Assembly (NCBI GenBank): GCA_964586175.1
Contig: CAZPGL010000021.1
Span: 1 to 35,626 of the forward strand
Direction of reading: 5' to 3'
Source: CAZPGL01 sp964586175
GTDB lineage: Bacteria > Actinomycetota > Acidimicrobiia > Acidimicrobiales > MedAcidi-G1
Length of the DNA: 35,626 nt
Shown here: piece after piece, positions 17,071-23,913 of the stretch
Numbering within the stretch: position 1 is the stretch's first letter
Layout: each line of letters starts with the position of its first letter
Position numbers and translations under genes: made by a program
The notes under the pieces: generated by a model
What the model saw: only the letters and a program-made list of their open reading frames with translations
Told to the model about the DNA's origin: nothing
Databases searched by the model: none

Positions 17071-17194
17071 CCGTCCATCCACAGTTCCCCGATCAGCGGG
17101 CGCCCGCCGGGTTGTCTCTCCCGGTCGGGCTGAATGGCAAGCGGGCGGAGTAGGGGCCTCCCATCCTGCCGATCGGGGAACTATGCATGGACGG
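17071..17194. repeat. 24-bp imperfect inverted repeat in the mraZ-rsmH gap
   Basis: Arms at 17071-17094 and 17171-17194 match as inverted repeats at 22 of 24 positions. Read as minus-strand RNA one of the two mismatches becomes a G-U pair, leaving a single G-G mismatch. The 76-base loop has smaller structures, including the perfect 12-base palindrome GCGGGCGCCCGC at 17096-17107. No T-run follows, so it is not a classical terminator. No open frame in the gap looks like a gene. It could be a leader RNA structure for rsmH, a protein-binding site or a small palindromic repeat element. Confidence 0.75.
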
Positions 17195-17258
17195 ACCGGT
17201 CGACGACCGTTCACGTCGGTGGTCGGTTCGCTCGGTGCCGCCCCCTCCTCGTCGTCGC

Positions 17259-17684
17259 TCAGATTCCGCTGCCCTGGCGGAAGGCCTCGGCGACCGATCG
17301 GTCCAGGTCGTCGGCCATGGCCTCCCACGCCGGGGCGTGCCAGATCTCGATCCAGTCGATGGCCCCGCACACGACAAGGTCCCGATCCAGAGAGGCGAAG
17401 GTCTGGAGTCGGGGCGGCACCATGATCCGCCCCTGGGCGTCGGGTCGGACCTCTTCCGAGCGGGCGGCCAGGCCGCGCAGGACGTTCGGCTCGGTCGTGC
17501 CGTCGCGGACCTCCTGTTCGAGCCGGCGCACCATGGCCTCGAACCGCTGGTCGGTCCAGAGGGCGACGCACCCTGCCCACGGGGACAGATAGGCCGCGTC
17601 GGCGAAGTGGCTGCGGAACTTGGACGGCAGCACGAGGCGGCCCTTGCCGTCGAGCGTGTGCTCGAAGGTCCCCACGAAGGCCAT
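17259..17684 (-). CDS. mraZ: MraZ, transcriptional regulator of the dcw cluster
   Basis: 141 aa with two SpoVT/AbrB-like swapped-hairpin domains: FVGTFEHTLDGKGRLVLPSKFR (3-24) and RPDAQGRIMVPPRL (about 78-91). MraZ homologues bind G-rich direct repeats upstream of their own gene and repress the division cluster. The ATG at 17684 was chosen because AGGAG lies 8 bases upstream and the protein begins MAFVGTFEH as in relatives. It is the first gene of the dcw cluster here. Confidence 0.96.
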   Translation of the reverse strand: MAFVGTFEHTLDGKGRLVLPSKFRSHFADAAYLSPWAGCVALWTDQRFEAMVRRLEQEVRDGTTEPNVLRGLAARSEEVRPDAQGRIMVPPRLQTFASLDRDLVVCGAIDWIEIWHAPAWEAMADDLDRSVAEAFRQGSGI

Positions 17685-17753
17685 CTGCGTCGCTCCTAGT
17701 CGGGATCGCTGGTCGGTGTCGGACGGAGGGCCAGGGAGCACGCGGTACAAGTA

Positions 17754-17807
17754 CCCCTTTTCCCTCCATAGCGACCCACTTTATGGCGATTCCCCACCAC
17801 CCCGCAA
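17754..17807 (-). promoter_or_regulatory. candidate mra promoter with MraZ-box-like repeats
   Basis: On the minus strand TTGCGG (17807-17802) and TAAAGT (17783-17778) are 18 bases apart, giving a start near 17771 and a leader of about 87 bases. Overlapping this are three G-rich pentamers at an exact 10-base period: TGGGT (17778-17774), TGGAG (17768-17764) and AGGGG (17758-17754). E. coli MraZ binds TGGGN repeats spaced by 5 bases. The third copy is degenerate. A GGTAC-AA-GTACC inverted repeat at 17744-17755 is also in the leader. Confidence 0.4.
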
Positions 17808-17936
17808 GTCAATTCGCCGATTTCTCCCGTGCACGCCCGCAGCGCTCCCCCAACGCTCCCCTCACCCCCACCACTGCCCTTCAGTACATGGGGCGCGCGC
17901 CTCCGGCAATGCCTCTCCGCTCGGGTGCCGTTGGGA

Positions 17937-18599
17937 TCAGTCGGCCAGATCAGCCAGACAGCCCGTCAACGCATCCACCAGGCGGCCGGCTGGCACCGGA
18001 AGGCCAGCGGCCACACCGGCTAGCTCGACACGCGCATGGTCGGGGAGCCGGAACAACTCCACCAGCGGCGACGGGTCCCACCGCAGCAGCGCCGCACACT
18101 GGAAGCGGGCTCCACTCCGGGTCCGACGCTGGCTGATCCCCACCACCTTGCACCCGTCGACTGTCACCTCACCGGACGCCAGCCCGGCGAAGCACACCGT
18201 CGCCGACCACGGCGACCGGACCAACGCCCCGCGGTGGACGGCAGCCGCGATCCCACATTCGGCCAGGGCGGCCACCCACGCCTCCCCCAGCCAGAGCGTG
18301 GAACGTCCCACGTCGTCGGACCACAGCGGGTCATCCCGGGGAAGCACCACGTCGATCCAGCACACGTCCCCTGCCTGGAGAAGCACCGCCGACCCTCCCG
18401 ATCGACGGCGAACCAGGTCCAACCCGAAGCGATCGAGGTCGCCGGATTCGGGAAGGATGCGTTGCGCGCTGCCAACGACCAGGGTCGGGCGGTCGATCGC
18501 CTGGACGTGCACCGCCCGGGCCATCGCCTCCGGCATCCGCGCGTGACGTTCGGCGATCGTCCCGTCCGGATGCTCGACGGGCCAGCGCACCGCTCCCAT
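17937..18599 (-). CDS. Lipoate-protein ligase A family protein
   Basis: 220 aa, one BPL/LplA catalytic domain. Visible motifs: RRRSGGSAV (64-72), matching the RRxGGG(A/T)V substrate loop but with Ser for the last Gly, and VDGCKVVGISQRR, in which K151 corresponds to the conserved lysine of lipoate ligases. It could act as lipoate ligase, octanoyltransferase or amidotransferase; the sequence does not decide. The ATG at 18599 starts 4 bases after the stop of the 91-aa gene, so the two are co-transcribed with the ROK kinase. The frame is open further upstream without similarity to the family. Confidence 0.8.
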   Translation of the reverse strand: MGAVRWPVEHPDGTIAERHARMPEAMARAVHVQAIDRPTLVVGSAQRILPESGDLDRFGLDLVRRRSGGSAVLLQAGDVCWIDVVLPRDDPLWSDDVGRSTLWLGEAWVAALAECGIAAAVHRGALVRSPWSATVCFAGLASGEVTVDGCKVVGISQRRTRSGARFQCAALLRWDPSPLVELFRLPDHARVELAGVAAGLPVPAGRLVDALTGCLADLAD

Positions 18600-18603
18600 G
18601 CCC

Positions 18604-18879
18604 TCAGCCGGGCTCGGCCGGCGGTGACGTCGATCCGGGGAACCGGCGGACCCATCGCAACCACACCAGGACGTCGGCCACATCGGGCGGCTGGTCGGGA
18701 TCCCCGTACTGGGTCAGGCTCCGGAAGCGGGCGTACGCCGGATCAGGCACCGGTAGGAACGGGAACCGGCGCCACCAACCGCGTCCGGCCAGCCGGTGGG
18801 CCTGGACCACGGCCACCCGCCACAACCATGGACGGACGGCCACCGCGATGCCGAGACGCGCCAGATGCCCCGGCCTCAT
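18604..18879 (-). CDS. Conserved-looking 91-aa protein of unknown function
   Basis: 91 aa, not recognised. Its ATG overlaps the ROK kinase stop as ATGA and its stop is 4 bases from the lipoate-ligase-like start, so it sits tightly in an operon. The N-terminal half is basic and hydrophobic (LARLGIAVAVRPWLWRVAVV), perhaps an amphipathic membrane-associated helix, followed by RGWWRRFPFLPVPDPAYARF, YGDPDQPPDVADVLVWLRWVRRF and a Pro/Ser tail. Trp and Arg content is high. The PDPAYARFR and DVLVWLRW segments look like conserved blocks, but that is a visual impression. Confidence 0.75.
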   Translation of the reverse strand: MRPGHLARLGIAVAVRPWLWRVAVVQAHRLAGRGWWRRFPFLPVPDPAYARFRSLTQYGDPDQPPDVADVLVWLRWVRRFPGSTSPPAEPG

Positions 18880-19751
18880 GCCGACACCCCCCCGGCGGTC
18901 GTCGACCGGCTCCGCACCGCCACCGCGGCCGCTCCGACCAGCGGACCCTCGGCACCACGGCCCGCCGGCACGAGGCGTGCGCCTCGGGTGAACGACAGCC
19001 CGCAACCCTCCTCGAGTGCCGCCGATGCCTCATCGAAGAACGGTCGGCCGAAGCCGAGAGCCACCGACCCGCCGACGACGGCCAGCCGGAGATCCAACAG
19101 GTTGACGGCCGACGCCACGGCCCGGCCCACGAGACGGCCGGTCCGCCGCCGGACCTCGACGGAGGCCTCGGCCGGCGGGCGACCCGTCGCTGCCGCCACC
19201 GCGGTGCCCGAGGCCATCGCCTCCAAGCACCCGCGGGCCCCGCAGGCGCACGGTGGCCCGCCGGGATCGACCTGGATGTGCCCGAGATGACCGGCATTGC
19301 CCGTCGCACCGTCGAGGAGGCGCCCGTCCACCACCACCCCGGCACCGATGCCGGTCGAGACGACCATTGCCAGGTAGGAGTGTTCGCCGACCGCCGCCCC
19401 GACCCAGCCCTCGCCCAGCGCCAGTGCCTTGGCGTCGTTGTCGAGGTGGACCGGACGTTCCACCAGGTCGGCCAGACGCCGGCGGAGTGGAAACGCCCGC
19501 CACTGCGGGATGTGGAGTGGCGAGACCTCTCCGGCTGCGAGGTCCATCGGTCCGCCACATCCGACGCCCACCGCGTCGACGGTCTCCCCGTCGAGCACCG
19601 ACCCGATGAGTTCGGCCAGCCGTGCGAACACCGCCTCGCCGTCGGCTCCCGCCGTCGGCGTACGCCGGTGCCGGAGCACCCGTCCGGAGTCGTCGACCAG
19701 TCCGGCAGCCAACTTGGTGCCCCCGATGTCAACGGCCAGGATGCGGCCCAT
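18876..19751 (-). CDS. ROK family sugar kinase, probably glucokinase
   Basis: 291 aa from ATG at 19751. AVDIGGTKLAAGL (about 5-17) is the ATP-phosphate loop, GCGGPMDLAAG follows, VHLDNDAKALALGE carries the catalytic Asp, STGIGAGVVVDG and GHLGHIQVD contain the His, and CACGARGCLEAMASG is the ROK zinc site. All catalytic motifs are intact. Glucokinase is the likeliest activity; N-acetylmannosamine or fructokinase activity cannot be excluded. A TTG at 19772 is a possible earlier start, but neither has a ribosome binding site. Downstream genes overlap it. Confidence 0.9.
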   Translation of the reverse strand: MGRILAVDIGGTKLAAGLVDDSGRVLRHRRTPTAGADGEAVFARLAELIGSVLDGETVDAVGVGCGGPMDLAAGEVSPLHIPQWRAFPLRRRLADLVERPVHLDNDAKALALGEGWVGAAVGEHSYLAMVVSTGIGAGVVVDGRLLDGATGNAGHLGHIQVDPGGPPCACGARGCLEAMASGTAVAAATGRPPAEASVEVRRRTGRLVGRAVASAVNLLDLRLAVVGGSVALGFGRPFFDEASAALEEGCGLSFTRGARLVPAGRGAEGPLVGAAAVAVRSRSTTAGGVSA

Positions 19752-19793
19752 CGTCGTAGTGGTGTGCGTCAACGGAGCCGGGACGACCGGCCC

Positions 19794-20180
19794 TCAGGCC
19801 CGGCCCTGCTCGCCGCGCTGGAAACGCTCGCGCATCTTGGCCCTGGTTCCGCCGAAGGCGTCACGCAGCGCGCCACCGCGCACCGATTGGGTGGCCTGCT
19901 GGATGCCGGCCCGGCCGAGGTGCCGGGCGTTGCGCTCGAGGCTCAACGCCGAGCCAAGCATGACCAGGAAGCCACCGAACGCGAGCAGGTACGACGTCGA
20001 CAGGGTGGTCACCATAAGCACCACGCCGCCGACGAACCCGGCCACCGCCCACTTGAGATGACGCAGCGGATGCGTGTACACCGTGGTCTCCGCCACCTCG
20101 CGCGCCAAAGCAGGATCGGTCTCGTAGAGCTGCTGCTCGATTTCGTCGAGGATGCGCGCCTCGTCGTCGGAAAGCGGCAT
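19794..20180 (-). CDS. DUF3040 domain membrane protein
   Basis: 128 aa. The N-terminal MPLSDDEARILDEIEQQLYETDPALA is the hallmark of the actinobacterial DUF3040 family, followed by two membrane segments (about 42-62 and 64-82) and a basic, Arg-rich cytoplasmic tail. Function unknown. The ATG follows directly on the stop codon of an 8-codon upstream ORF (TAAATG) and lacks a Shine-Dalgarno sequence, so translation may depend on that uORF. The gene is followed after 42 bases by the ROK kinase on the same strand. Confidence 0.92.
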   Translation of the reverse strand: MPLSDDEARILDEIEQQLYETDPALAREVAETTVYTHPLRHLKWAVAGFVGGVVLMVTTLSTSYLLAFGGFLVMLGSALSLERNARHLGRAGIQQATQSVRGGALRDAFGGTRAKMRERFQRGEQGRA

Positions 20181-20207
20181 TTAACGTACGACCGCCCGGA
20201 TGTCCAT
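20181..20207 (-). CDS. 8-codon upstream ORF (MDIRAVVR) before the DUF3040 gene
   Basis: ATG at 20207-20205, TAA at 20183-20181, immediately followed by the DUF3040 ATG. A promoter-like TTGTCG-N17-GATGCT ends 6 bases before the ATG, the spacing expected for a leaderless mRNA starting on this codon. It has the look of a leaderless leader peptide coupled to the next gene. Two of the eight codons are Arg (CGG, CGT). I do not recognise the peptide. Confidence 0.45.
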   Translation of the reverse strand: MDIRAVVR

Positions 20208-20213
20208 GGCTCC

Positions 20214-20242
20214 AGCATCGCACAGTGGACCGCGGACGACAA
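20214..20242 (-). promoter_or_regulatory. candidate promoter for the uORF/DUF3040 transcript
   Basis: TTGTCG (20242-20237), 17-base spacer, GATGCT (20219-20214), then 6 bases to an ATG at 20207. It lies in the 139-base gap after which dinB ends at 20320. The geometry fits a housekeeping-type promoter with the transcript starting at the A of the ATG. Confidence 0.5.
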
Positions 20243-20319
20243 CGCGCTGGACGGTGGACCAAGGCACCCCCGGCGTCCCGCAGCGGACGCGCGGGGCGCT
20301 GGCTTTCAGGAACGGAAGG

Positions 20320-21570
20320 TCAGCGTTCGTCGGGCCCCCACTGCTGGTCGCCCCTCTTCTTGGGGCGTAGCCCGCCGGGCCCGACCGCGGCCCCCGGTCC
20401 GATGGAGTCGCCGCCGAAGCGGTCCCGAATCTCGTCGACCGCGCCCTCGGCGGCCCTCCAGCGGGAACCGTCGAGGTCGTCGATCCGGAGTTGGCGGACC
20501 GACGCGTCCTCGAGGCCGCTGAGGGAAACCCCGAGCAGGCGCACCCCGGGGCGGGTGTCGAGGTCGTCCAACAGCACTCGGGCCACCTCCAGGATCTCGG
20601 CCCCCGTGTCGGTCGGGTCAGGAAGGGTTCGGGCCCTCGTCGTCGTGACGAAATCCGCGGTCCGCATCTTGACGTGGACGGTCCGGCCGGCCACCCCGGC
20701 CCGGCGCAACCGGCCGGCGACGGCATCCACCATCCGCGCCATCTGCTGGTACAGGTCGGAGGTCTCGAACCGGTCCTCGGCGAACGTCTCCTCATGGCCG
20801 ATGGACTTGGTCACCTGCTCGGGTTCGACGGCCCGGTCGTCGATGCCCCGGGCCAACCGCCACAGCTGTCGTCCGACGGCCTGCCCCAGCGCCGACACGA
20901 GGGTGGCCTCGGGCAGTTGGGCGAGATCACCGACGGTACGCACCCCGAGTCGGCGGAGACGCTCGGCGGTACTGGGTCCCACCCCCCACACGGCCGTCAC
21001 CGGCAGCGGGTACAGGAAGGCGCCGACATCGCCGGCTTCGACGACGACCGTTCCCGGCCCGGCCTCGGGGCCTCGGGCTCCGATCCGTGGCTTGGCCCGG
21101 TCGCTGGCCAACTTGGCCAGGAACTTGTTGGGTGCCACCCCGACGCTGCAGGCCAGCGACTCCTCCTCGGCCACGATGCGGCGGATCTCGGCCGCCTGCT
21201 CGACCGGTGGGCCATGGAGCCGAACTCCCCCGTCGACGTCGAGGAAGGCCTCGTCGAGGGACAGTGGCTCGACGAGCGGGGTGAAGCGGCGGAAGATGTC
21301 CATGATCCGGCGGCTGATCACGCCGTAGTGGTCGTGGTCGCCGGGCAGGAAGACCACGTCGGGGCAGAGGCGGCGAGCCTGGCTGGACGCCATGGCCGAA
21401 TGGATGCCGAACACCCGGGCCTCGTAGGAAGCGGCGGCGACCACGCCGCGGGGACCCGACCCCCCGACGACCACCGGCAGGCCGCGTAGCTCCGGTCGGC
21501 GCACCAGCTCGACCGACGCGAAGAACGCGTCCATGTCGACGTGGAGGATCGTCGCCGAGGACCGGGTCAC
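20320..21570 (-). CDS. dinB: DNA polymerase IV (DinB, Y-family)
   Basis: 416 aa from GTG at 21570, overlapping the Nudix stop as GTGA. HVDMDAFFASVE (10-21) and PLSLDEAFLDV carry the metal-binding acidic residues; SVGVAPNKFLAKLASD and the helix-hairpin-helix WGVGPSTAERLRRLGV follow; the little-finger domain extends to about 350. The tail is rich in Gly/Pro/Lys. It would perform translesion synthesis. No LexA box is visible upstream; it appears to be expressed with the Nudix gene. Confidence 0.95.
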   Translation of the reverse strand: MTRSSATILHVDMDAFFASVELVRRPELRGLPVVVGGSGPRGVVAAASYEARVFGIHSAMASSQARRLCPDVVFLPGDHDHYGVISRRIMDIFRRFTPLVEPLSLDEAFLDVDGGVRLHGPPVEQAAEIRRIVAEEESLACSVGVAPNKFLAKLASDRAKPRIGARGPEAGPGTVVVEAGDVGAFLYPLPVTAVWGVGPSTAERLRRLGVRTVGDLAQLPEATLVSALGQAVGRQLWRLARGIDDRAVEPEQVTKSIGHEETFAEDRFETSDLYQQMARMVDAVAGRLRRAGVAGRTVHVKMRTADFVTTTRARTLPDPTDTGAEILEVARVLLDDLDTRPGVRLLGVSLSGLEDASVRQLRIDDLDGSRWRAAEGAVDEIRDRFGGDSIGPGAAVGPGGLRPKKRGDQQWGPDER

Positions 21571-22052
21571 CGGCGTTCGACGACGAGCCGGCGGGGGTCG
21601 GCGCCCCGGGCCAGGTAGTCGAAGTGGGTGCCCGGTGGGACTCGGCCGGCCAGCCAGTCGGTCACCGGCTCGCGGACCCACTGGGGAGCGGAGTCGAGCA
21701 ATCGCCCGGCATGCGCCGCATCGGCGAAAACGCCTTCCTCGACGATGCCGTCGGGGTCGTCGAAGGTCAGCGATCCGGTCCACGTTGCCGACCGATACAC
21801 CTCGACGCCGAGGGTCATCTCGCGGTCGACGAACTCGACGGCGACCGTGTACACCAGTTCGGACCAGTCGTCGACGATGAGGCCCGTCTCCTCCACCACC
21901 TCGCGGGTCAACGCCTGACGCGGGGTCTCACCCTGGTCGACGACACCTCCGGGGGGCGTCCAGTCCAGGCGCCCGTCCCGACGCCGGTTGGCGACCAGCA
22001 GCACCGCGTCGTCCTGAACGATCAGGGCCCCGGCGACGGTCCATTGGTGCAT
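21567..22052 (-). CDS. Nudix hydrolase
   Basis: 161 aa. Complete Nudix box: GGVVDQGETPRQALTREVVEETGL (GX5EX7REVXEEXGL), at about residues 33-56. TVAGALIVQDDAVLLVANRR precedes it. The substrate cannot be told; the overlap with dinB suggests, but does not prove, nucleotide sanitation. The ATG at 22052 was chosen because a CAGACT hexamer lies 6 bases upstream (leaderless geometry) and the domain starts here. An upstream ATG at 22085 would add a CPRC-containing segment that overlaps the divergent gene. Confidence 0.9.
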   Translation of the reverse strand: MHQWTVAGALIVQDDAVLLVANRRRDGRLDWTPPGGVVDQGETPRQALTREVVEETGLIVDDWSELVYTVAVEFVDREMTLGVEVYRSATWTGSLTFDDPDGIVEEGVFADAAHAGRLLDSAPQWVREPVTDWLAGRVPPGTHFDYLARGADPRRLVVERR

Positions 22053-22058
22053 GGTGTC

Positions 22059-22064
22059 AGTCTG
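22059..22064 (-). promoter_or_regulatory. candidate -10 element for leaderless Nudix-dinB transcript
   Basis: CAGACT on the minus strand, 6 bases before the Nudix ATG. No clear -35. The same hexamer is the best -10 candidate of the RNase P RNA gene. Confidence 0.35.
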
Positions 22065-22083
22065 GCATCTCGGGCACGGCACC

Positions 22084-22383
22084 ATGGCGGTAGCCTCGGC
22101 GGCCGTGAGCCAGCCATCGACCTCCCCGTCGCTGCCCGTCCGGATTGCCGCCTTCGTCGCCATCCTGGTGGCCGGCACGTGTGGTGGGCTCGTCGGCTAC
22201 GCGGTGACCGATCTTCAGTGTGCCGACGGCTGTACCGCCCTGGCCGGCGGGATCGGCCTGGCCGGCGCCCTCGCCGCGGCCTCAGGGGTCGCCATCGTCG
22301 TGGTGCTCTCGCTGCGGGCCATGGCCGAATGGCAGACCGGTCAGCGCCAGCAGGCGGCACGCGACCACCACCCGGTCGACTGA
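22084..22383 (+). CDS. Small two-span membrane protein, function unknown
   Basis: 99 aa from ATG 22084; a GTG at 22105 preceded by TAGCCT 8 bases upstream is an equally possible start (92 aa). A Ser/Pro-rich head is followed by two hydrophobic segments (VRIAAFVAILVAGTCGGLVGY and GIGLAGALAAASGVAIVVVLSL) separated by a short loop with two cysteines (LQCADGCTALAGG). I do not recognise a family. It is the first gene of the plus-strand block and its stop is 7 bases before the phosphatase start, so they are probably co-transcribed. Coding use agrees with neighbours. Confidence 0.65.
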   Translation: MAVASAAVSQPSTSPSLPVRIAAFVAILVAGTCGGLVGYAVTDLQCADGCTALAGGIGLAGALAAASGVAIVVVLSLRAMAEWQTGQRQQAARDHHPVD

Positions 22384-22390
22384 TCAGCGG

Positions 22391-23182
22391 GTGGCCGACC
22401 CTGTCGACCTCCGTGACCTGGCTCTCGCCGCGGCCCGGCGGGTTGCGCCGGAGTTGCGCCGGCAGGCGGGCTCGACGCCGTCCGACACGACCAAGAGTTC
22501 CGCCACCGACCTGGTGACCGCAGCCGATCGATGGTCGGAGGAACGGATCGTCCACACACTCCTCGACGCCCGCCCAGCCGACGGCGTGCTCGGCGAGGAG
22601 GGGGCGACCGTCGAAGGGAGCAGCGGGGTCCGGTGGGTCATCGACCCGATCGACGGCACCACGAACTTCGTCTACGGCCTACCCGGCTACACCGTGTCGA
22701 TCGGCGCCGAACTGGACGGCGAGCTGGTGGCCGGGGTGATCCTCGACCCGTACAGCGGCGAGGAGTTCGCCGCGGCCCGGGGGGTGGGAGCCACAAGGGA
22801 CGGTCGGCCGATCAGGGTCAACCGCTCCCCCGGCCTCGAGACGGCGCTGGTCGCCACCGGCTTCGGGTATCAACCCGGCCGACGGGCTGCTCAGGCCCAG
22901 GTGTTGGTCGACGTCCTTCCCCGGGTGCGGGACATCCGGCGCTCCGGGGGTGCCGCCCACGACCTCACCTGCGTGGCCTGTGGTCGGGTCGATGCCTACT
23001 TCGAGCGGGGCCTCAACCCCTGGGACATCGCGGCCGGAACGGTCATCGTCACCGAGGCCGGAGGAAGGGTCACCGACCTCGACGGGCACCCGGCGACCGG
23101 CGAATTCGTGGTTGCGGCCGTCGCCGATCTCCATGGTCCGCTGCTCGACCTGTTGCACGGGGCGGCCGCCGATCAGGTCTGA
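22391..23182 (+). CDS. Inositol monophosphatase family protein
   Basis: 263 aa from GTG at 22391. LGEEG (metal ligand Glu), DPIDGTTNFVYGLP (metal-binding Asp residues, about 83-96) and NPWDIAAGTVIVTEAGG (about 210-226) are the FIG/IMPase signatures, all intact. Substrate may be inositol-1-phosphate, histidinol phosphate, fructose-1,6-bisphosphate or PAP; actinobacteria need inositol phosphatase for phosphatidylinositol. No strong ribosome binding site is visible. It is followed by the mtrA-like gene after 40 bases. Confidence 0.92.
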   Translation: MADPVDLRDLALAAARRVAPELRRQAGSTPSDTTKSSATDLVTAADRWSEERIVHTLLDARPADGVLGEEGATVEGSSGVRWVIDPIDGTTNFVYGLPGYTVSIGAELDGELVAGVILDPYSGEEFAAARGVGATRDGRPIRVNRSPGLETALVATGFGYQPGRRAAQAQVLVDVLPRVRDIRRSGGAAHDLTCVACGRVDAYFERGLNPWDIAAGTVIVTEAGGRVTDLDGHPATGEFVVAAVADLHGPLLDLLHGAAADQV

Positions 23183-23222
23183 GCGGCCTGGATGGGTGCA
23201 CAACCCGCCCGGGTGGGGCACC

Positions 23223-23912
23223 ATGGTCGCTGTGGACACCCGGATTCTCACCGTCGAGGACGACGAGCGCATCCGTACCGCCGTCCGCCTGGCCCTCGAG
23301 GAGGAGGGCTGGCTGGTCGATGAGACCGCCAACGGCGAGGCGGCGCTCGAGGCGTTCGCCCGCGCCCCGGCCGATGTCGTCCTCATCGACATCATGCTTC
23401 CAGGCATCGACGGCTTCGAGGTGTGCCGCAGCATCCGCCGTACCAGCGACGTGCCGATCGTGATGGTCACCGCCCGTTCCGACACCCACGACGTCGTGGC
23501 CGGGCTCGAGGCCGGTGCCGACGACTACCTCACCAAGCCCTTCGCTCCCAAGGAGTTGTCGGCCCGGATTCGAGCGCTGCTTCGCCGGGTCCGCCCCAGC
23601 GAGACCACGCCGGACCGTATCCGGATCGACCGCCTGGAGTTGGCCCCCGACGAAGGTGTCGTGCGTTTCGACGATGAAGAGGTACACCTGACCCGCACCG
23701 AGTTCCGCCTGCTCGTCGAGTTGGCCAACAACATGGGTCGGGTCCTGAGCCGCGAGGACCTTCTTGAGCGGGTGTGGGGATACGACTACTTCGGTGACGG
23801 CCGGCTTGTGGACGTCCACGTCCGGCGTCTCCGGACCAAGATCGAGCCCGACCCGGCCATGCCCCGATACGTGGTGACCGTCCGCGGTATGGGTTACAAG
23901 CTCCAAGCCTGA
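23223..23912 (+). CDS. mtrA: MtrA-like OmpR/PhoB-type response regulator
   Basis: 229 aa. Receiver domain with acidic pocket VEDDE (11-15), phosphorylation site D56 in LIDIMLPG, T83 and K105 in LTKPF; winged-helix DNA-binding domain from about 125 (LTRTEFRLLVELANNMGRVLSREDLLERVWGY, VHVRRLRTKIE). The segment SDTHDVVAGLEAGADDYLTKPFAPKEL strongly resembles mycobacterial MtrA. The next two genes match MtrB topology and the LpqB position. Known MtrA regulates cell wall and division genes; here that is inferred. A GTG nine bases downstream is an alternative start. Confidence 0.9.
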   Translation: MVAVDTRILTVEDDERIRTAVRLALEEEGWLVDETANGEAALEAFARAPADVVLIDIMLPGIDGFEVCRSIRRTSDVPIVMVTARSDTHDVVAGLEAGADDYLTKPFAPKELSARIRALLRRVRPSETTPDRIRIDRLELAPDEGVVRFDDEEVHLTRTEFRLLVELANNMGRVLSREDLLERVWGYDYFGDGRLVDVHVRRLRTKIEPDPAMPRYVVTVRGMGYKLQA

Positions 23913-23913
23913 G

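Noticed and set aside
17071..17194. Intrinsic terminator between mraZ and rsmH
   Set aside because: The stem is long and the loop is 76 bases, with no T-run on either strand after the arms.
22053..22085. N-terminal extension of the Nudix protein with a CPRC motif (ATG at 22085)
   Set aside because: It overlaps the divergent small gene, and the ATG at 22052 has leaderless promoter spacing and begins the conserved domain; the two cysteines are probably chance.
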